From Tribonema minus (taxonomy: Eukaryota; Sar; Xanthophyceae; Tribonematales; Tribonemataceae), in contig JAFCMP010000098.1 of NCBI GenBank assembly GCA_017506865.1, positions 62,001-126,000 on the forward strand: 64,000 nucleotides of DNA, read 5' to 3'. The translations under genes and the position numbers were made by a program. Positions 43,701 to 54,150 of this stretch are shown one piece after another. The first letter of the stretch is position 1. The number at the start of each line of letters is the position of its first letter. The notes beneath the pieces are model-generated. The model saw only the letters and a list, made by a program, of their open reading frames with translations, ran no database searches and was not told the origin of the DNA.

Positions 43701-46700
43701 CCGTTGTAGCTCAGACTGAGGGAGACAGTACTGGGGTGTGCAGAACATCATACTTCGAAGTATCGTGCCTGGCAAAACGGGCCAGCAGGCCCGAGCTATC
43801 GCCGATTATTGAAACCACGCGAGCTTCCGAATTTGCAGCTCCTTCGAATGCGCTGCTCACGGACGTGCTGCTCATTGTCCGCGCTATGGTGCTGTGGCTA
43901 TGGCTTTCTGGTCGTTGAGCCTTCACGTGTCACTATCACTCACCTTGAGACCTACAGGTAATGAGAGGCCTGCACAACGCCACCTTTCAGCTCCTGAACC
44001 CTGTGTCGTCCACTGTTACAGGCACTTCACAGCCCTCTCAGGAGCCGTCACTCCTATCATATCAGAGAGCAGGTCTGCTGGTCTGTGCGAGGTTTTGTAC
44101 AACACCACCATCTTGCTCATGAAATCTCTGTCGTCCACTGTGACGCTGGATTGCACAGGTACTTTATAACGCCGCCGCGGTGTCCCGACGACTGCCGAGA
44201 GCTAGGGGACCTACAGACGCCTGGGGGATCGTATCACGAGTTCCAGACCAAACACCGCAAAAAAGAACATGCTAAGGTGCGTGAGTGTCATTGTCTACTC
44301 GGTACCTGTGCAAGCATACTGTTCTGGCTGCTGCGCCCTTGCACCACTTGGAAGTATCCATTCGGCGCCATCCGTATAGTCGTAAAAAGATCTGATGTCT
44401 CAAAATGATCGTTGAGGTATTACGCTGCAACAATTGCCGCAAGGTATTACGCTGCAACAATTGCCGCGTTTCACCGGCAGGCACCGGTTGTACGGCTCAT
44501 TCATGTGCACGTTCCAGTGCATGCACCGAGCCCCTGCAGTACATCCACAATACTTCGCAGCATACCCATAGTACATGGCACATGCGGCGCGTGTCAAGCT
44601 TGTGGCCGGCGCGCCAGCACGATGAAACGCGTTTAGCGTCACCTGCAGTGCGCGGCGCCATGTGACCCCGCAGCACGTCAGCAGTACATCGCAGTGGTAC
44701 ATGTACAGTACATCGCACGCGAGCGCCGCGGGTGAAGCTGGACTCTGCGCGGCGGAGGGCGACAGCGGAGGGGACGGCAGTGCTCACTTTCCGCCGCGCC
44801 ACCCAACTTCACATTTCATCAAGCCCACAGTGCATCTGCAACACATCATGTAAGCCTGCGGTACATTATGGTACATGACAGCACCGCGCTGCAGGTCAAG
44901 CTCAATGCCGGCGCGGCCAACGGCGGCAGCGGCGGCGGCGGCAGCGCTCAGTCCTTACCTCCCAGAACGATTTCAGTACATCTGCAGTACAGCACAGTAC
45001 ATGACCAGCTCACTGTGCCACGCGCTGCAGGTCAAGCTCGACGCCGGCGCGGCGGACAGCTACGGCGGCAGCAGCACTCGGTCCTTGCCGCGCAGTTCAT
45101 ATTTAGTACATCTGCAGTAAATGACCAGCTCACTGTGCCTTGCGGTGCAGGTGAAGCTCGATGCAGGCGTGACGGACGGCGGCAGCGGCGGCAGCGCTCA
45201 GTCTTCGCCACCCAGTACATACTCAAGTACATCTGCAGTACATCACAGTACATGAACACACCGCGCTGCACGCTGCAGGTCAAGCTCGACGCCGGCGGCG
45301 GCGGCGGCAGCGTTCGGTCCTCGCAGCCCATTACAGCTGCAGTACAACACACTACATTAAAAAGTGCACTGCGCCGCACGCTGCAGGTTAAGCTCGACGC
45401 CGGCGCGGCGCAGGGCGGCCGCGGCACTCCGCGCTCCCCAGTACACATTCAGTACATCACATATACGCCCGCAGCACATGATCAGCACACCGCGCTGCAC
45501 GCTGCATGCAGGTCAAGCTCGACGCCGGCGGCGGCGGCGGCAGCGCTCAATCCTCGCCGCCCGCGCTCCCGCGCACGGCATCAGACCTGCAGTCGGCGCC
45601 ATCCTCTGCGCATTCCGCACCGCACCACTCCATGGTCAAGCAGGAGCCGCAGCTTGAGCTCAAGCAGGAAATGGTGAGTCGCCGGTTGAGGTTGGCGGAG
45701 TTAGCATTGACGTGCGCAGCGCTCTCCCTCGCTTTGAGGCAGCGGGTGCTGAAGAGTGCATACGGCTGCATCGTTTAATGCCAAGGGTGCTGCACCTGGT
45801 ACCTTACCTACACATGAGGTGCTATTTGGCGCGCCCAGTTTATAGATTGATGCCCGCTCTGCGGCTCGAGAACGATTGGCAGCTGCTGCTAGCAGCAACA
45901 CGATCGCCGAGAAGACAGAGTCGCTACTCTCTCTCGCTCTATGTGTTGTACCCCCCCCCTGCCATCCTTTTACACGGCATCATTGACATACTGCTGCGCT
46001 GAGCACTGTGCTCAATACAAGTACTTCAAAGTATATTAAAATATGTGACAGCGCTCATCTGACGCGCGGTGTCATGCTCAACGCGCCGTCGGTGGTGATG
46101 CTCAGGAGCCCGGGCCGCCGGACGGCAAGTGAGGCATCATCGCCATACTGCTACGCTGAGCACTGCGCTCAATACAAGTACTTCGAACTATATTATGATG
46201 TGACAGCGCTCATCTGACACTCGTTGCAACGCGCCTTGGCGTGTGATGACGATGCTCAGGAGCCCGCGCCGCCGGACGTCAAGTGCGAGGAGCGCAGCGA
46301 GGACAACGATGTCGACATGGACCTCGACGGCAGCGGCGACGACGCCGCGGGGCGCGGTCACGGCAGCCATACACGCCATCATTCAAGGTGGGTGCACATA
46401 GGGTATGTATGTTGTGCACTTATACTTGGGAGGTATAGTGGACATGGACCTCGACGGCAGCGGCGACGACACCGCAGGGCGCGCTCACGGCAGCCATACA
46501 CGCCATCCCTCGAGGTGCGTGTGCAGAGGTTGTGCATGTTGTGCATTTACGTGCACTCATCAAATACTGCTCAGGGCGCCAAAAAGCCTGGAGGGCTGAC
46601 ATGCGCGCAGCGAGTACAACAACAACGACGTGGACCTCGACGGCAGCGCCGACGACACCGCAGGGCGTGATCACAGCCATACACGCCATCCCTTGAGGTG

Positions 46701-49665
46701 CGTGCACACAGGGTATGTACCTACGTACTGGTAACTCTCGCTCAGATTGCGGGCAAGCCCAGAAGGCTGATGTCAGCGGCGACGATGCCGCAGGGCGCTG
46801 TCATCACGGCCAACTCCGCCATCCCTCAAGGTGCAGGCACACATGTTATAGGTGTTGTGCGCGTCTATATGCACTTATGTAAATTGTGGCTGAGGGCGCT
46901 CAAAAGCCCAGATGACCTTTATGCGCGCAGCGATGACAACGACAGCTACGTAGACATGGACCTCGACGGCAGCGGCGACGACACCGTAGGGCGTGGTCAT
47001 CACGGCCAACCCCGCCACCCCTCGAGGTGCGTGCGCAGAGGTTATGAGTGTTGTGCGTCGGCATACACTTGTGTGAATTGTGGCTCAGGGCGCGCAAGAG
47101 CCCAGAAGGCTAGCACTCGCGCAGCAGGGACAAGACGTGACACAAGACGGGCAGCGGCGGCGGCGCCGGACGACCACGCTTGTGGTCTGGCGAAGAGAAA
47201 GCGCTTTTCAAACCTCCAATCAACAGCAAGTCATTCGCACATGTGCTGTAGGTTTGCAAATTGAAACTAGCCTGTGAAGCATGGCGGCGCACATGTGCAG
47301 GCGCAATTAGTTGCAGGTATCAGAACGAATTTATAATCATGACACCCAAACTCCCGACTCTGATCACGGTCAAGCGGCGGCTTCCTGCTGCTGCAAGTAG
47401 GGTTAGGATTAGGGTTAGGGTAAGTTCCAAACGCTGTTTGCATCGCTGCAGCACGTGTCAAATGCGCGCCGCCCCCATGCACCTGCGGCGTCCGCCGCTG
47501 CCGCACGACACCATCAGTTCCGCCGCCAGCAGGCTGCAGCAAACAGGTTCTAATCGCAGCCGTTATTGGTATCTAGCCGTAGCCGCTCTTTCCACTGCCA
47601 GAGAGCGTAACGTTTGCTGCTACCGCATTGCGCCACCGTGTCAGCAGAGCGCGGAACGGCGTCAAGCGCAGCCCGCCCTCGCCGCCGCCCCCGGGCGCCG
47701 CGCCGCCGCCGCCACCGCCCCCGCCGCTGTCGACGGCAGAAGCGGCAGCGGCAGCAGCAGCAGCAGCGTCGTCGGTCAAATCCGAAGGCAGCGGCGCCAC
47801 TGCCCACGGTCGGTCAAGCGACGGTCGAAAGCGCGGACGCGGCGGGGAGGAGGGCAGGGGAGGGGGGGTGCACGCGTCGCCAGAGTCAGGGGAACCCAAC
47901 GGGCGGTCGCGGCACGGCGGAGAGAGGCTGCATGCGGGTGTGAAGAGCGAGCTGAGGCGGCACAGGGGGCATTCCGCGGACAGCAGCGGGTGAGCACCGT
48001 CCCACGCAGCAGTAGCCAAATTTCAACTGAGGGCCGCGAGGCGTGATGGTGTTTATGAGCGGTGATGCGGCGGAGGCATAGTGCCATTTCTGTCTAGGTG
48101 AGGCGATGCCTGAGTCAAGGTGCTATTCAGCAGCGCAACGCTCAGTCGTCGGCGGTGCATCAACTTCGCCTGCCTGCATGGCCGCGTCCCTCGGTACCGC
48201 AGCTGCAGGGCCGCCGTTTCGCAGCCGCCATGGTGCACTTTGAATTGTGACGTCAGGGCGTGTGAGAAATCTGGTGCTTCTGCTTTTTTTGCAACCGGCA
48301 GCCACACGGCCGCAGGCGCCATGACAGCAAACCTCCAAACCCTCCTCACACAGCACGGTTCGACGCTTTGCACAGCGGCCTGCCTTCGTAACATGGCCTC
48401 GGCGCGCTGCGCACGGCGAGACCAACGCAATGCCCCCGAGCACTCTGTTCTGTACGCCTAGGTGTTGTACCAACAGTGTCGTACAGGTACATGCCGAAAC
48501 GCGTCGCGTCGACAACACCTTGGCGCAATACGCGCCATGTAGCCCGCGACCCGACCGCACACTGTGCCGCATACATACACCTTGCAGTAAATCGTCCAGC
48601 CGGCGGCGGCACGACAGCAGCCCTGCGCGGCACGGCTCCGCCCCGCGGCGCGGCAGCGGCGGCAGCGGCGGCGGCGGCGGCGGCGGCGGCCGTCACGACG
48701 AACGCGTAGACTACGCCCGAAGCGCCGTCGGCGGCGGCGGCGGCGGCAGGGAGCGCGCGCGCCACGGCGACAGGCGCGACGGCGGCGCGCGCAGCGGCGG
48801 CGGCGGCAGGTTCAGCGGCGGCGGCGGCGGCGACCGCGACTCGCGCGACCGCCGGAGGGCGAGCGGCGCCTCGGGGGATGCGCCCCGCAGCAACTTGAAG
48901 GTCAATGGGGGGGTGGTGGCGGTGGGGACGGGAGGCGCGGGCAGGCAGGCGCGAGTGGACCGGGGAGGCGAACTCGCTGCGCATTCCGAGCGGCGACAAG
49001 GACAGGTGACACTCCGCTGATGCGGGTGCACGCGAGCTGAGGTGTGTATTGACGACGGCTGTGGGGGGCAATGGGGGGTAGGGGGTAGGGGGGGGGGGGA
49101 TATGAGTAGTGTCCAAGCATCGGGAGCATGGTGTTTGGGGGGGTTGAAACGAACTCTCACTGTACGTTCGCTGTGAACCGGCTACATGTGTGCGCTTTCG
49201 GTACCTGACGCAACACTGGCACGCCACGCCACAGGCTAGACCGACGTGGCAAGCCACAAAGGCGAAGCGCCATTAAATCTGAGTGTCAAGGGCACCGAAT
49301 ACCACCAGATTGTGCCACAACAGACGATACCCACAGCATGATACAACAGACGATGCCCAGCATGATTGTGGTCGCTGTTATGTTAGTCTTGCGCAATCTT
49401 CGCGCAACAGCCCAAGCAGACCTTCTTTTCTGTGCAGTGCACCTTCAACTCAAGTCGAGATCAGTCCAACCCCCTGCATAGCTGCTCTCAGCACACTTGC
49501 ATGCACATTTGCTCGCTCCTGCATGACTGCCAGATGCTGTCTGCAGGGCCGCAAGACAAATACTTTAAGAAGTACTCTTTGTTGGAGGGGTGGACTGGTG
49601 GTGGGTATGGGAGCCCTTACATGCCCAATGTAGAGTTGCACGAGAAGCGCGTCACCTGGTGCTGA
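34705..49665 (+). CDS. CDK9/CDK12-class (plant CDKC-like) cyclin-dependent kinase
   Basis: Ser/Thr kinase of the type that phosphorylates the RNA polymerase II C-terminal domain with a cyclin T/K partner; nuclear by inference. Exons: 34705-34776, 36073-36148, 36677-36903, 37609-37622, 37834-37942, 39153-39352, 40290-40374, 41268-41423, 42545-42651, 44159-44276, 45512-45673, 46260-46387, 47648-47989, 48588-49005 and 49534-49665; about 781 residues. Visible motifs: GEGTYG loop, VALKKI lysine, PLTAIRE helix, [22 protein letters not shown] and the CDKC-type SYHEFQTK tail. The usual activation-loop Thr is Ser ([10 protein letters not shown]). An acidic, Ala/Arg-rich insert follows LEVVTSGG. The C-terminal third is low complexity: Pro runs, RRRHDSS and Gly/Arg repeats, as in RNA-binding or condensate-forming tails. 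An in-frame TAG precedes the ATG. The last two exons are less certain than the kinase core. Confidence 0.92.
36905..37200 (+). repeat. Copies of CDK exon 3 end
   Basis: The stretch GCTGACGCTAAGGGGGCGG through GGCGCGGCAGGCAAGTTGAA and the following GTGAGG-type donor is repeated near 36,940-37,050 and 37,085-37,165, in decaying form, after the live donor at 36,904. Confidence 0.85.
37609..37622 (+). CDS. Proposed 14-nt micro-exon of the CDK gene
   Basis: The exons 36677-36903 and 37834-37942 are in different phases. ATGTTCAGAGACAG, bounded by CTGCAG| and |GTCAAT, is the only open piece I found between them that restores frame, giving [21 protein letters not shown] across the beta-4/beta-5 region. 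Extending to the next donor (48 nt) would not restore phase. Confidence 0.6.
38810..39152 (+). repeat. Ladder of CDK exon 6 start copies
   Basis: GCAGGTGCTGCAGCACATGC with ACGAGCAC recurs near 38,815, 38,939 and 39,064 before the live start at 39,153 (written GTGTTGCAGCACATGCACGA there). Intervals are about 124, 125 and 89 bp. Confidence 0.92.
40795..41267 (+). repeat. Ladder of CDK exon 8 start copies plus CATT microsatellites
   Basis: GGAGCTGGAGCAGCTGGAGA (or near forms) occurs near 40,800 (weak), 41,011 and 41,118, then live at 41,268. The 41,118 copy continues about 80 bases into the exon. The sections between are rich in CATT/CATC microsatellite, which was copied along with them. Confidence 0.92.
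41560..41630 (+). repeat. Copy of CDK exon 8 end and donor
   Basis: TATCCCAATGTCCTCAAGTC through GCCCGCAAGGTACAGTGGTG repeats the live exon end and donor (41,424) about 195 bp downstream. Confidence 0.9.
42300..42800 (+). repeat. Copies of both edges of CDK exon 9
   Basis: GCAGATGGGCACGCACTCCA at 42,322-42,375 copies the exon start. After the live exon (42545-42651), the exon end (CTCATGACGCTCGACCCGCA through GAGGGCAGGTAGGTAG) is copied at about 42,728-42,790. Both sides of one exon are duplicated. Confidence 0.9.
42959..43643. mobile_element. Foldback/MITE-like element in CDK intron
   Basis: The left end CCGTAAATCACGGGGTATAA and right end GTCTTATACGTGATTTACGG are inverted copies. The arms repeat TATAAGAAA, CCCTTTCTTA and GTATAAGATAC in both orientations, giving a multi-hairpin. 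No transposase frame lies inside and no clear target duplication was found. Confidence 0.6.
44720..45511 (+). repeat. Ladder of CDK exon 11 start copies
   Basis: GCAGGTCAAGCTCGACGCCG and variants recur near 44,734 (weak), 44,894, 45,031, 45,150, 45,278 and 45,388, then live at 45,512. Spacing is 110-137 bp. Each copy is followed by a poly-Gly (GGC) stretch and a CAGTCCTCGCC-like piece, then breaks off with no donor. Confidence 0.93.
46080..46140 (+). repeat. Copy of CDK exon 12 start
   Basis: GATGCTCAGGAGCCCGGGCC precedes GCCGGACGGCAAGTGAGGC, copying the live exon 12 start (46,260) about 165 bp earlier. Confidence 0.85.
46388..47050 (+). repeat. Ladder of CDK exon 12 end/donor copies
   Basis: The exon end ATGGACCTCGACGGCAGCGG through CAGCCATACACGCCAT and a GGTGCGTG-type donor recurs with boundaries near 46,522, 46,697, 46,832 and 47,027 after the live donor at 46,388. 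Some copies carry variants of the acidic segment (AACAACGACGTGGACCT). Confidence 0.92.
48456..48528. mobile_element. Short foldback element, GGTGTTGTC family, copy 3
   Basis: Arms CCTAGGTGTTGT and ACAACACCTTGG enclose GTCGTACAGGTACATGCC, matching the cores of the other two copies. It lies in the CDK intron before exon 14. Confidence 0.55.
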
Positions 49666-50980
49666 ATTGTAGTTTTGTATCATTCACTGCAACCTCAACT
49701 TTGACTTTTCCTCCGGCTCCACAGTCAACCTCAGTACGCCCTGCCCACATCGCGCGCGCAGGTGCAAATCCAGCACGGCGCACGTCTCACGCCGCATGAA
49801 CTCACATCTCACAGGGCCAACAACCTCCCACCTCGATGCCACGCACGCGTGCTCTTGCTGCCGCGCTGTACACATGCAGGCGGTGACAGAGCTTCCTTAG
49901 GTGCACCCTGATCGGCCCTGCTCCATATGCAGCGCGAGCGCGCGCAGGAAAGAGGGAGGCGCGGTCGACGGCCGGCACTGAGGAGCTGACTTGCGGCAGC
50001 GCTCAAGTTTCCGCTTCTGAACGCTCTCAGAGTCAGCAGTGATCGCGCCATTGCCTCACCAGCGGGCTTTAAGAGTCAGCAGTGAAAATGCCGGTGCCCA
50101 CCAGTAACCAGCGGCCTTGGCGTCACATCATACTGAGCGCCGGCACACAGTGCGGTCGCGGCACGGCCGCGCAGCGCTGCTCAACTGTGGCACGGCGGGA
50201 CGGCTGCCTGTAAATCATTGTAAACAATATGTGGCTCGCCGCGCCATCCGAGGCATATACATATACATGCCTCATCACTCACGCGCACAAGTTGTCCCGA
50301 CTTTGTTATTGCCATGATTGCACTCCTACTTGTAATGTGTGCTTGATCGTGTGTGGTGGGAGGAGTGTCACCGTCAGACATCAACAGCTGGTGCCACAGT
50401 TTCAGCTGCTGTTTGTATAGATCGCGGCACAGCAAACTGGAATGCAGTAAGGCCTGATTGGTTTTCAAAAACAACTTTCAGCAGTGCGCAAAGGCCAGCC
50501 TCCACACGATTTGCGTATACGCGCTGTGAGCCTTGATCTGACAATGAGCGTGCATATGCCATTTGGATGCGCCTTGCACTGATTGCTGCACATCTTTGCC
50601 CTGTTGAGCTGGCCACATCATGTGATGATAATATTTGCGCATAGCATGTTTCAGACACCACGTCTCTTCATCAATGCGCACTACCGCTTATATGCCAGGG
50701 TCTAACACATTGTTGGCGAATCGCCTTCGTGATGACTTTGCTGCAAAGACACAACTGATTTCCTCTGCGCCAGGCTGTGTGTAACCCAGTGCCTCCAGGC
50801 TATTCAGACCCCACCTTGGCAGCACCAGTATAGTGTGTCATCACTGCTTGCGTGATTGCGCTGTAATTAATTACTCTATTGCTGAGAGCGGAGAGAACGC
50901 AGCTTTCGCCATCGCGTCACCAGCCCCTGCATTGTCACCAGCCCCTCCAATGGCATGGTGGTCAGCCGACAAGTGTCGTT
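49666..50980. other. 3' flank of the CDK gene, no gene recognised
   Basis: An open stretch at 49,724-49,910 (plus, QPQYALPTSRAQVQIQHG) follows an acceptor-like CTCCACAG and could be an alternative last CDK exon. I do not include it because the upstream exon already ends in TGA. The rest shows no coding or repeat structure I can name. Confidence 0.3.
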
Positions 50981-50984
50981 CAGG

Positions 50985-52170
50985 CCCCAAAGTTCACGTT
51001 CAGTGAGGCTCTCGTCACGACTCTACACGGAGGTAGACCAGAGGACACACGCAGAAGGTGAGTCCAGGCATCATTCATACAGCATTTGATTGCGCACACG
51101 TGTGCTGCACACACTCCCAATGGCAACAGCGCGCGACCTTTGCTACAGCCTCAAGAAGCCAGAAGCAACGTGACGGCAGATGCTTTTGCGCGGTGCCGCT
51201 GCTCGCCTGACGCGTCGTTGTGTCCATGCACCAGAGTGAAACCAGGGCGGGTAACAACGCTGCCTTCAGTGCAACTACGAGCCTCTCTCTCTCTCTCTCT
51301 CTCTTGTTGAAGTGACTGTTCAAAACACTTTCCGCAGCGAACCATCGATATTTAGTGTGTGTTCTTTGCAACGCGTCAAGTCAAGCTGGACGGAAAAGAC
51401 GGTACTCCCATGCCGCCTGCAGTACCGCGACCGGCAGCACCGCCACAACAATGTGCCCGCTGATGCAGAGAGGACAACGCACCACATTTGCCGCGGCGCA
51501 GCAGAACGCGAGGCCCGTGTATTTGGGTTGGAGCAGCACCCAGAGCATGCTGGCTCTGCACTCTGCAATAGCCAACATGGAGCCCTTGATCATTGAGGTT
51601 GCGGACTACCCCACGTCTTCTTCGTCTGACGACAGCACGGACGCATCCGATCGCCGGGAGGAGTGCTTGGAAGGAGGCGTCGAGATGGCGACAGTGACCT
51701 CTTTTGACGACATCAACGTGTTCCTCAGTGGCGCCCTCATTGCCGTGGAGCTGCGTGCGCCAGGCGCACACGACAATCAGCAGCCGCTAGCCCGATTCAC
51801 CTGCGAGACTCTCAGCGTTCCCAACGACGCCTTGTGCGGCGGGATGAAGCTGGTGGACCGCATCGCCGATGCGTGCAGCGTTTGCTCTAGCCTCAGAGTG
51901 CTAACAGGAGCAGAGATCACCATCTTCAGCACTGCATCCTCGTGGCTGAGAGCGGAGCCGCTGCTCCTTCGCATGGCGTCAGTTGGGCACCTTCTCAAAG
52001 ATCGCCGCCCCAACGGCTCATGTGCTCCGCCCTGGGCAGCCGATGATGGCAGCAGCTGCGCACCTTCTGCCTCCAGCAACACCTCACCCCCGCCTGGCAG
52101 CACGGTCTCCAGCAGCTCGTGCTTCTCAGCCGGCAACGCGTCGCCGGGAAGGAGGGGGGACGTCCGGTGA
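50985..52170 (+). CDS. Candidate gene of unknown function
   Basis: Not recognised. A short exon-like piece ends at a strong donor near 51,058 (APKFTFSEALVTTLHGG, AG|GTGAGT). After an acceptor near 51,380 an open frame runs about 790 nt to a stop at 52,170, in compatible phase. The product is Ser/Asp-rich early (PTSSSSDDSTDASDRREE), then has a globular-looking part (SFDDINVFLSGALIAVELRA, GGMKLVDRIADACSVCSS) and a Ser/Pro-rich end. A further open frame starts 25 nt later (52,195-52,542). A G run near 52,155 could hide a frame change. The minus strand is also open over much of this GC-rich region, so strand is uncertain. Confidence 0.35.
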
Positions 52171-52542
52171 CGAGAGCAGATTCCACCGTCGACCATGAAC
52201 ATGCGGTACGTCAAGCAGTGCTGCGCAGGACACGACTGCAAAGCTGCTGCGAAGAAGCCAAGGTGGCGCAGGTACGATGCAACAGTTTCGATGCACCATG
52301 AGACGTACGCGCAACTTGTTGATGCGCAGCGGTTCGGTGCCTTTGAGGTACTGCTGCCCCGCACGCACACCATATCAACCGCTGGCGCGCAGTTTGTGAC
52401 AGTCGGCCGCAGCACCAGCCACGTCTGCTGCGTGCCGATAATGGCAGCACGGCGACGTACCAGCGGCGGCAGCAGCGGAACAAGCAGTGGCAGCCGGCCA
52501 GACACGCAGGTGCAGCGAATAGATAGAATTCACGCCGCGTGA

Positions 52543-53957
52543 TAGCACAAGGCAGATTTCAAGCATGCACGAACTGCACCGGCGCAGTGTGTGGTTTTTC
52601 TGTCGCAGCAAAACGAAGCGCAGCTCGCCATTAGTTATGACGTGTGTCGAGGAAGTGCGTGCCAACGCCGATGTGGTCCATAGTCATTGAGCAGCGTCAG
52701 GTGCACTGCTGCGCACGCAGGGATATTTTTACATACGTTAGCAGCAGGCTTATGCCATCATTGCTCCTCCGTAGTAAAGTGGTTTGAGCACAGGCCGCAT
52801 GCAATTAAGGTGACAGTTTGATTCAAGGAAACTTTAGAGTGTGTAATGAAGGACCTGATTTTGCTGTTCGGCTGCGCCATGCAAACTGCCCTTCGCTTCA
52901 CGCCTGCTCTGCTTCAACAAATGCCGGTGTGCAGCTTGCAGCATGCATTGTCACGTCCAGAGACGCGCTGCGTAGTCAAGTGGTTGCTTTGCTCTATTTG
53001 GTTGGCTTGAGTGGTCCACTTGTGCTGCCGCACACCTGCCCGATTTGATTTGCCTGGGGGATGGCATACTGCAACTCATTGCGTTTGCATGTTTGGCATG
53101 ATTGCAGCGCATGCATGAGCTTACGTATTATCGCTCAAGTACACCATCTGCACAAATACTGCGCCTGCGCAACCCAGCTAGTTTACAGGACTTAACCCAT
53201 CGGACAATGGCGTGGCACCACCGGCAGTTGCGAAGAGCGCCTGTACTCAGAGCCTTGTTGTTAAGTCGCTCCTGCGCCATGCTTGATGAATGCTCCTGCG
53301 CCGTGCTTGATGAATGCTGGAGTGGCGCATGGCGAGTTTTCTTGCAATGATGTGTTTATTGACAAGTTCGCGGCCTTTCCAGACTTCCACAGTGCATGAA
53401 AGCTGGTGCAGGATGCACTCCCAAGCCTCGCTTCAGTGCAAGCATAGTGACGTGGAATTGACGTCACTTCAACGTTACTTGTGAAAATTGGTAGCTTTCG
53501 AGATGTCATCAAGTGTCCATCGCCGCTCTCCATGGCTACTTGAGCATTTGAGCACCAGAATGAGCAACAGGACGGAGAAGTGTGATTCATGCCTCAAGAA
53601 AACCGGCAAGGTTTGTCTCAATTCAATGTCCCAGCTGCTGCCAGTTCTCAACGGCTATGACCACTACTACTCCTGGTGCCAGTGGACTAGGTATGTAGGT
53701 ATGCGCCACTCTTTGTCAACTCACATAGTGCCCCAGGGGGGTGCTTGCAAGTCGTGACCATGGCCGTAGCCAGCAGCGCGTGATAGCTGCAATGCACAAG
53801 ACGACAGGGTAAAGCACACCCCACGCCTCATATGCATGCAGAGGTAAACCTTCATGATATATTGTAAACCTCATCCCAGCGACTAGCGCTCATGCATGCA
53901 GAGGTAAACCCTCATGAACTTGTAAACCTCCTCCCAGCAACAACATAGCGCTAAACA
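52543..53957. other. Region with one possible exon
   Basis: Mostly featureless. At about 53,562-53,692 (plus) a frame reads KCDSCLKKTGKVCLNSMSQL and YDHYYSWCQWTR and ends at a good donor (AG|GTATGT). The cysteine spacing looks protein-like, but I could not link it to other exons. Confidence 0.25.
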
Positions 53958-54037
53958 GGCATGTTGGCCCAGTCTAGGGGCTGTTTGAGCACTGACAGCA
54001 GGCGCTGCTGCGGCGCGCTCAGCTGAACGGGCATGGA
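53955..54037 (-). repeat. Copy of CPOX exon 7 beyond the stop codon
   Basis: The plus-strand text GTTGGCCCAGTCTAGGGGCT with CTGTTTGAGCACTG (reverse of [14 protein letters not shown]) occurs at 54,161-54,230 inside the live last exon and again here, about 205 bp further 3' and past the stop. Confidence 0.9.
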
Positions 54038-54039
54038 AA

Positions 54040-54150
54040 TGCACCAAAAGACCGTAGAGCTCCAGGCAACAAGGTGTGGTCAGCCGTCGCATTGAATGCC
54101 TTCCGCCAATCACCGCGGCCGCCGCTGCTGCGGCAACTGGCCACGAGTCA
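54040..54150 (-). repeat. Dispersed ~105-bp repeat overlapping the CPOX stop codon
   Basis: Read on the minus strand, GTTTGACTCGTGGCCAGTTG, then CGCAGCAGCGGCGGCCGCGG, then GACCACACCTTGTTGCC and GAGCTCTACGGTCTTTTG, matches 8,606-8,715 and 9,858-9,965 (plus strand). Shorter matches lie at 38,034-38,076 (plus) and 31,621-31,656 (minus). The TGA of CPOX is part of the shared text. Confidence 0.8.

Noticed and set aside
48430-49020. Separate gene for a Gly/Arg-rich RNA-binding protein
   Set aside because: The frame joins the upstream CDK exon in phase through CTTGCAG|T and its own start has no support, so I treat it as a CDK tail exon.
51376-52505. Long minus-strand frames opposite the candidate gene
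   Set aside because: They are probably shadows of the plus-strand frame; composition is Arg/Ser/Cys-rich and they lack motifs.
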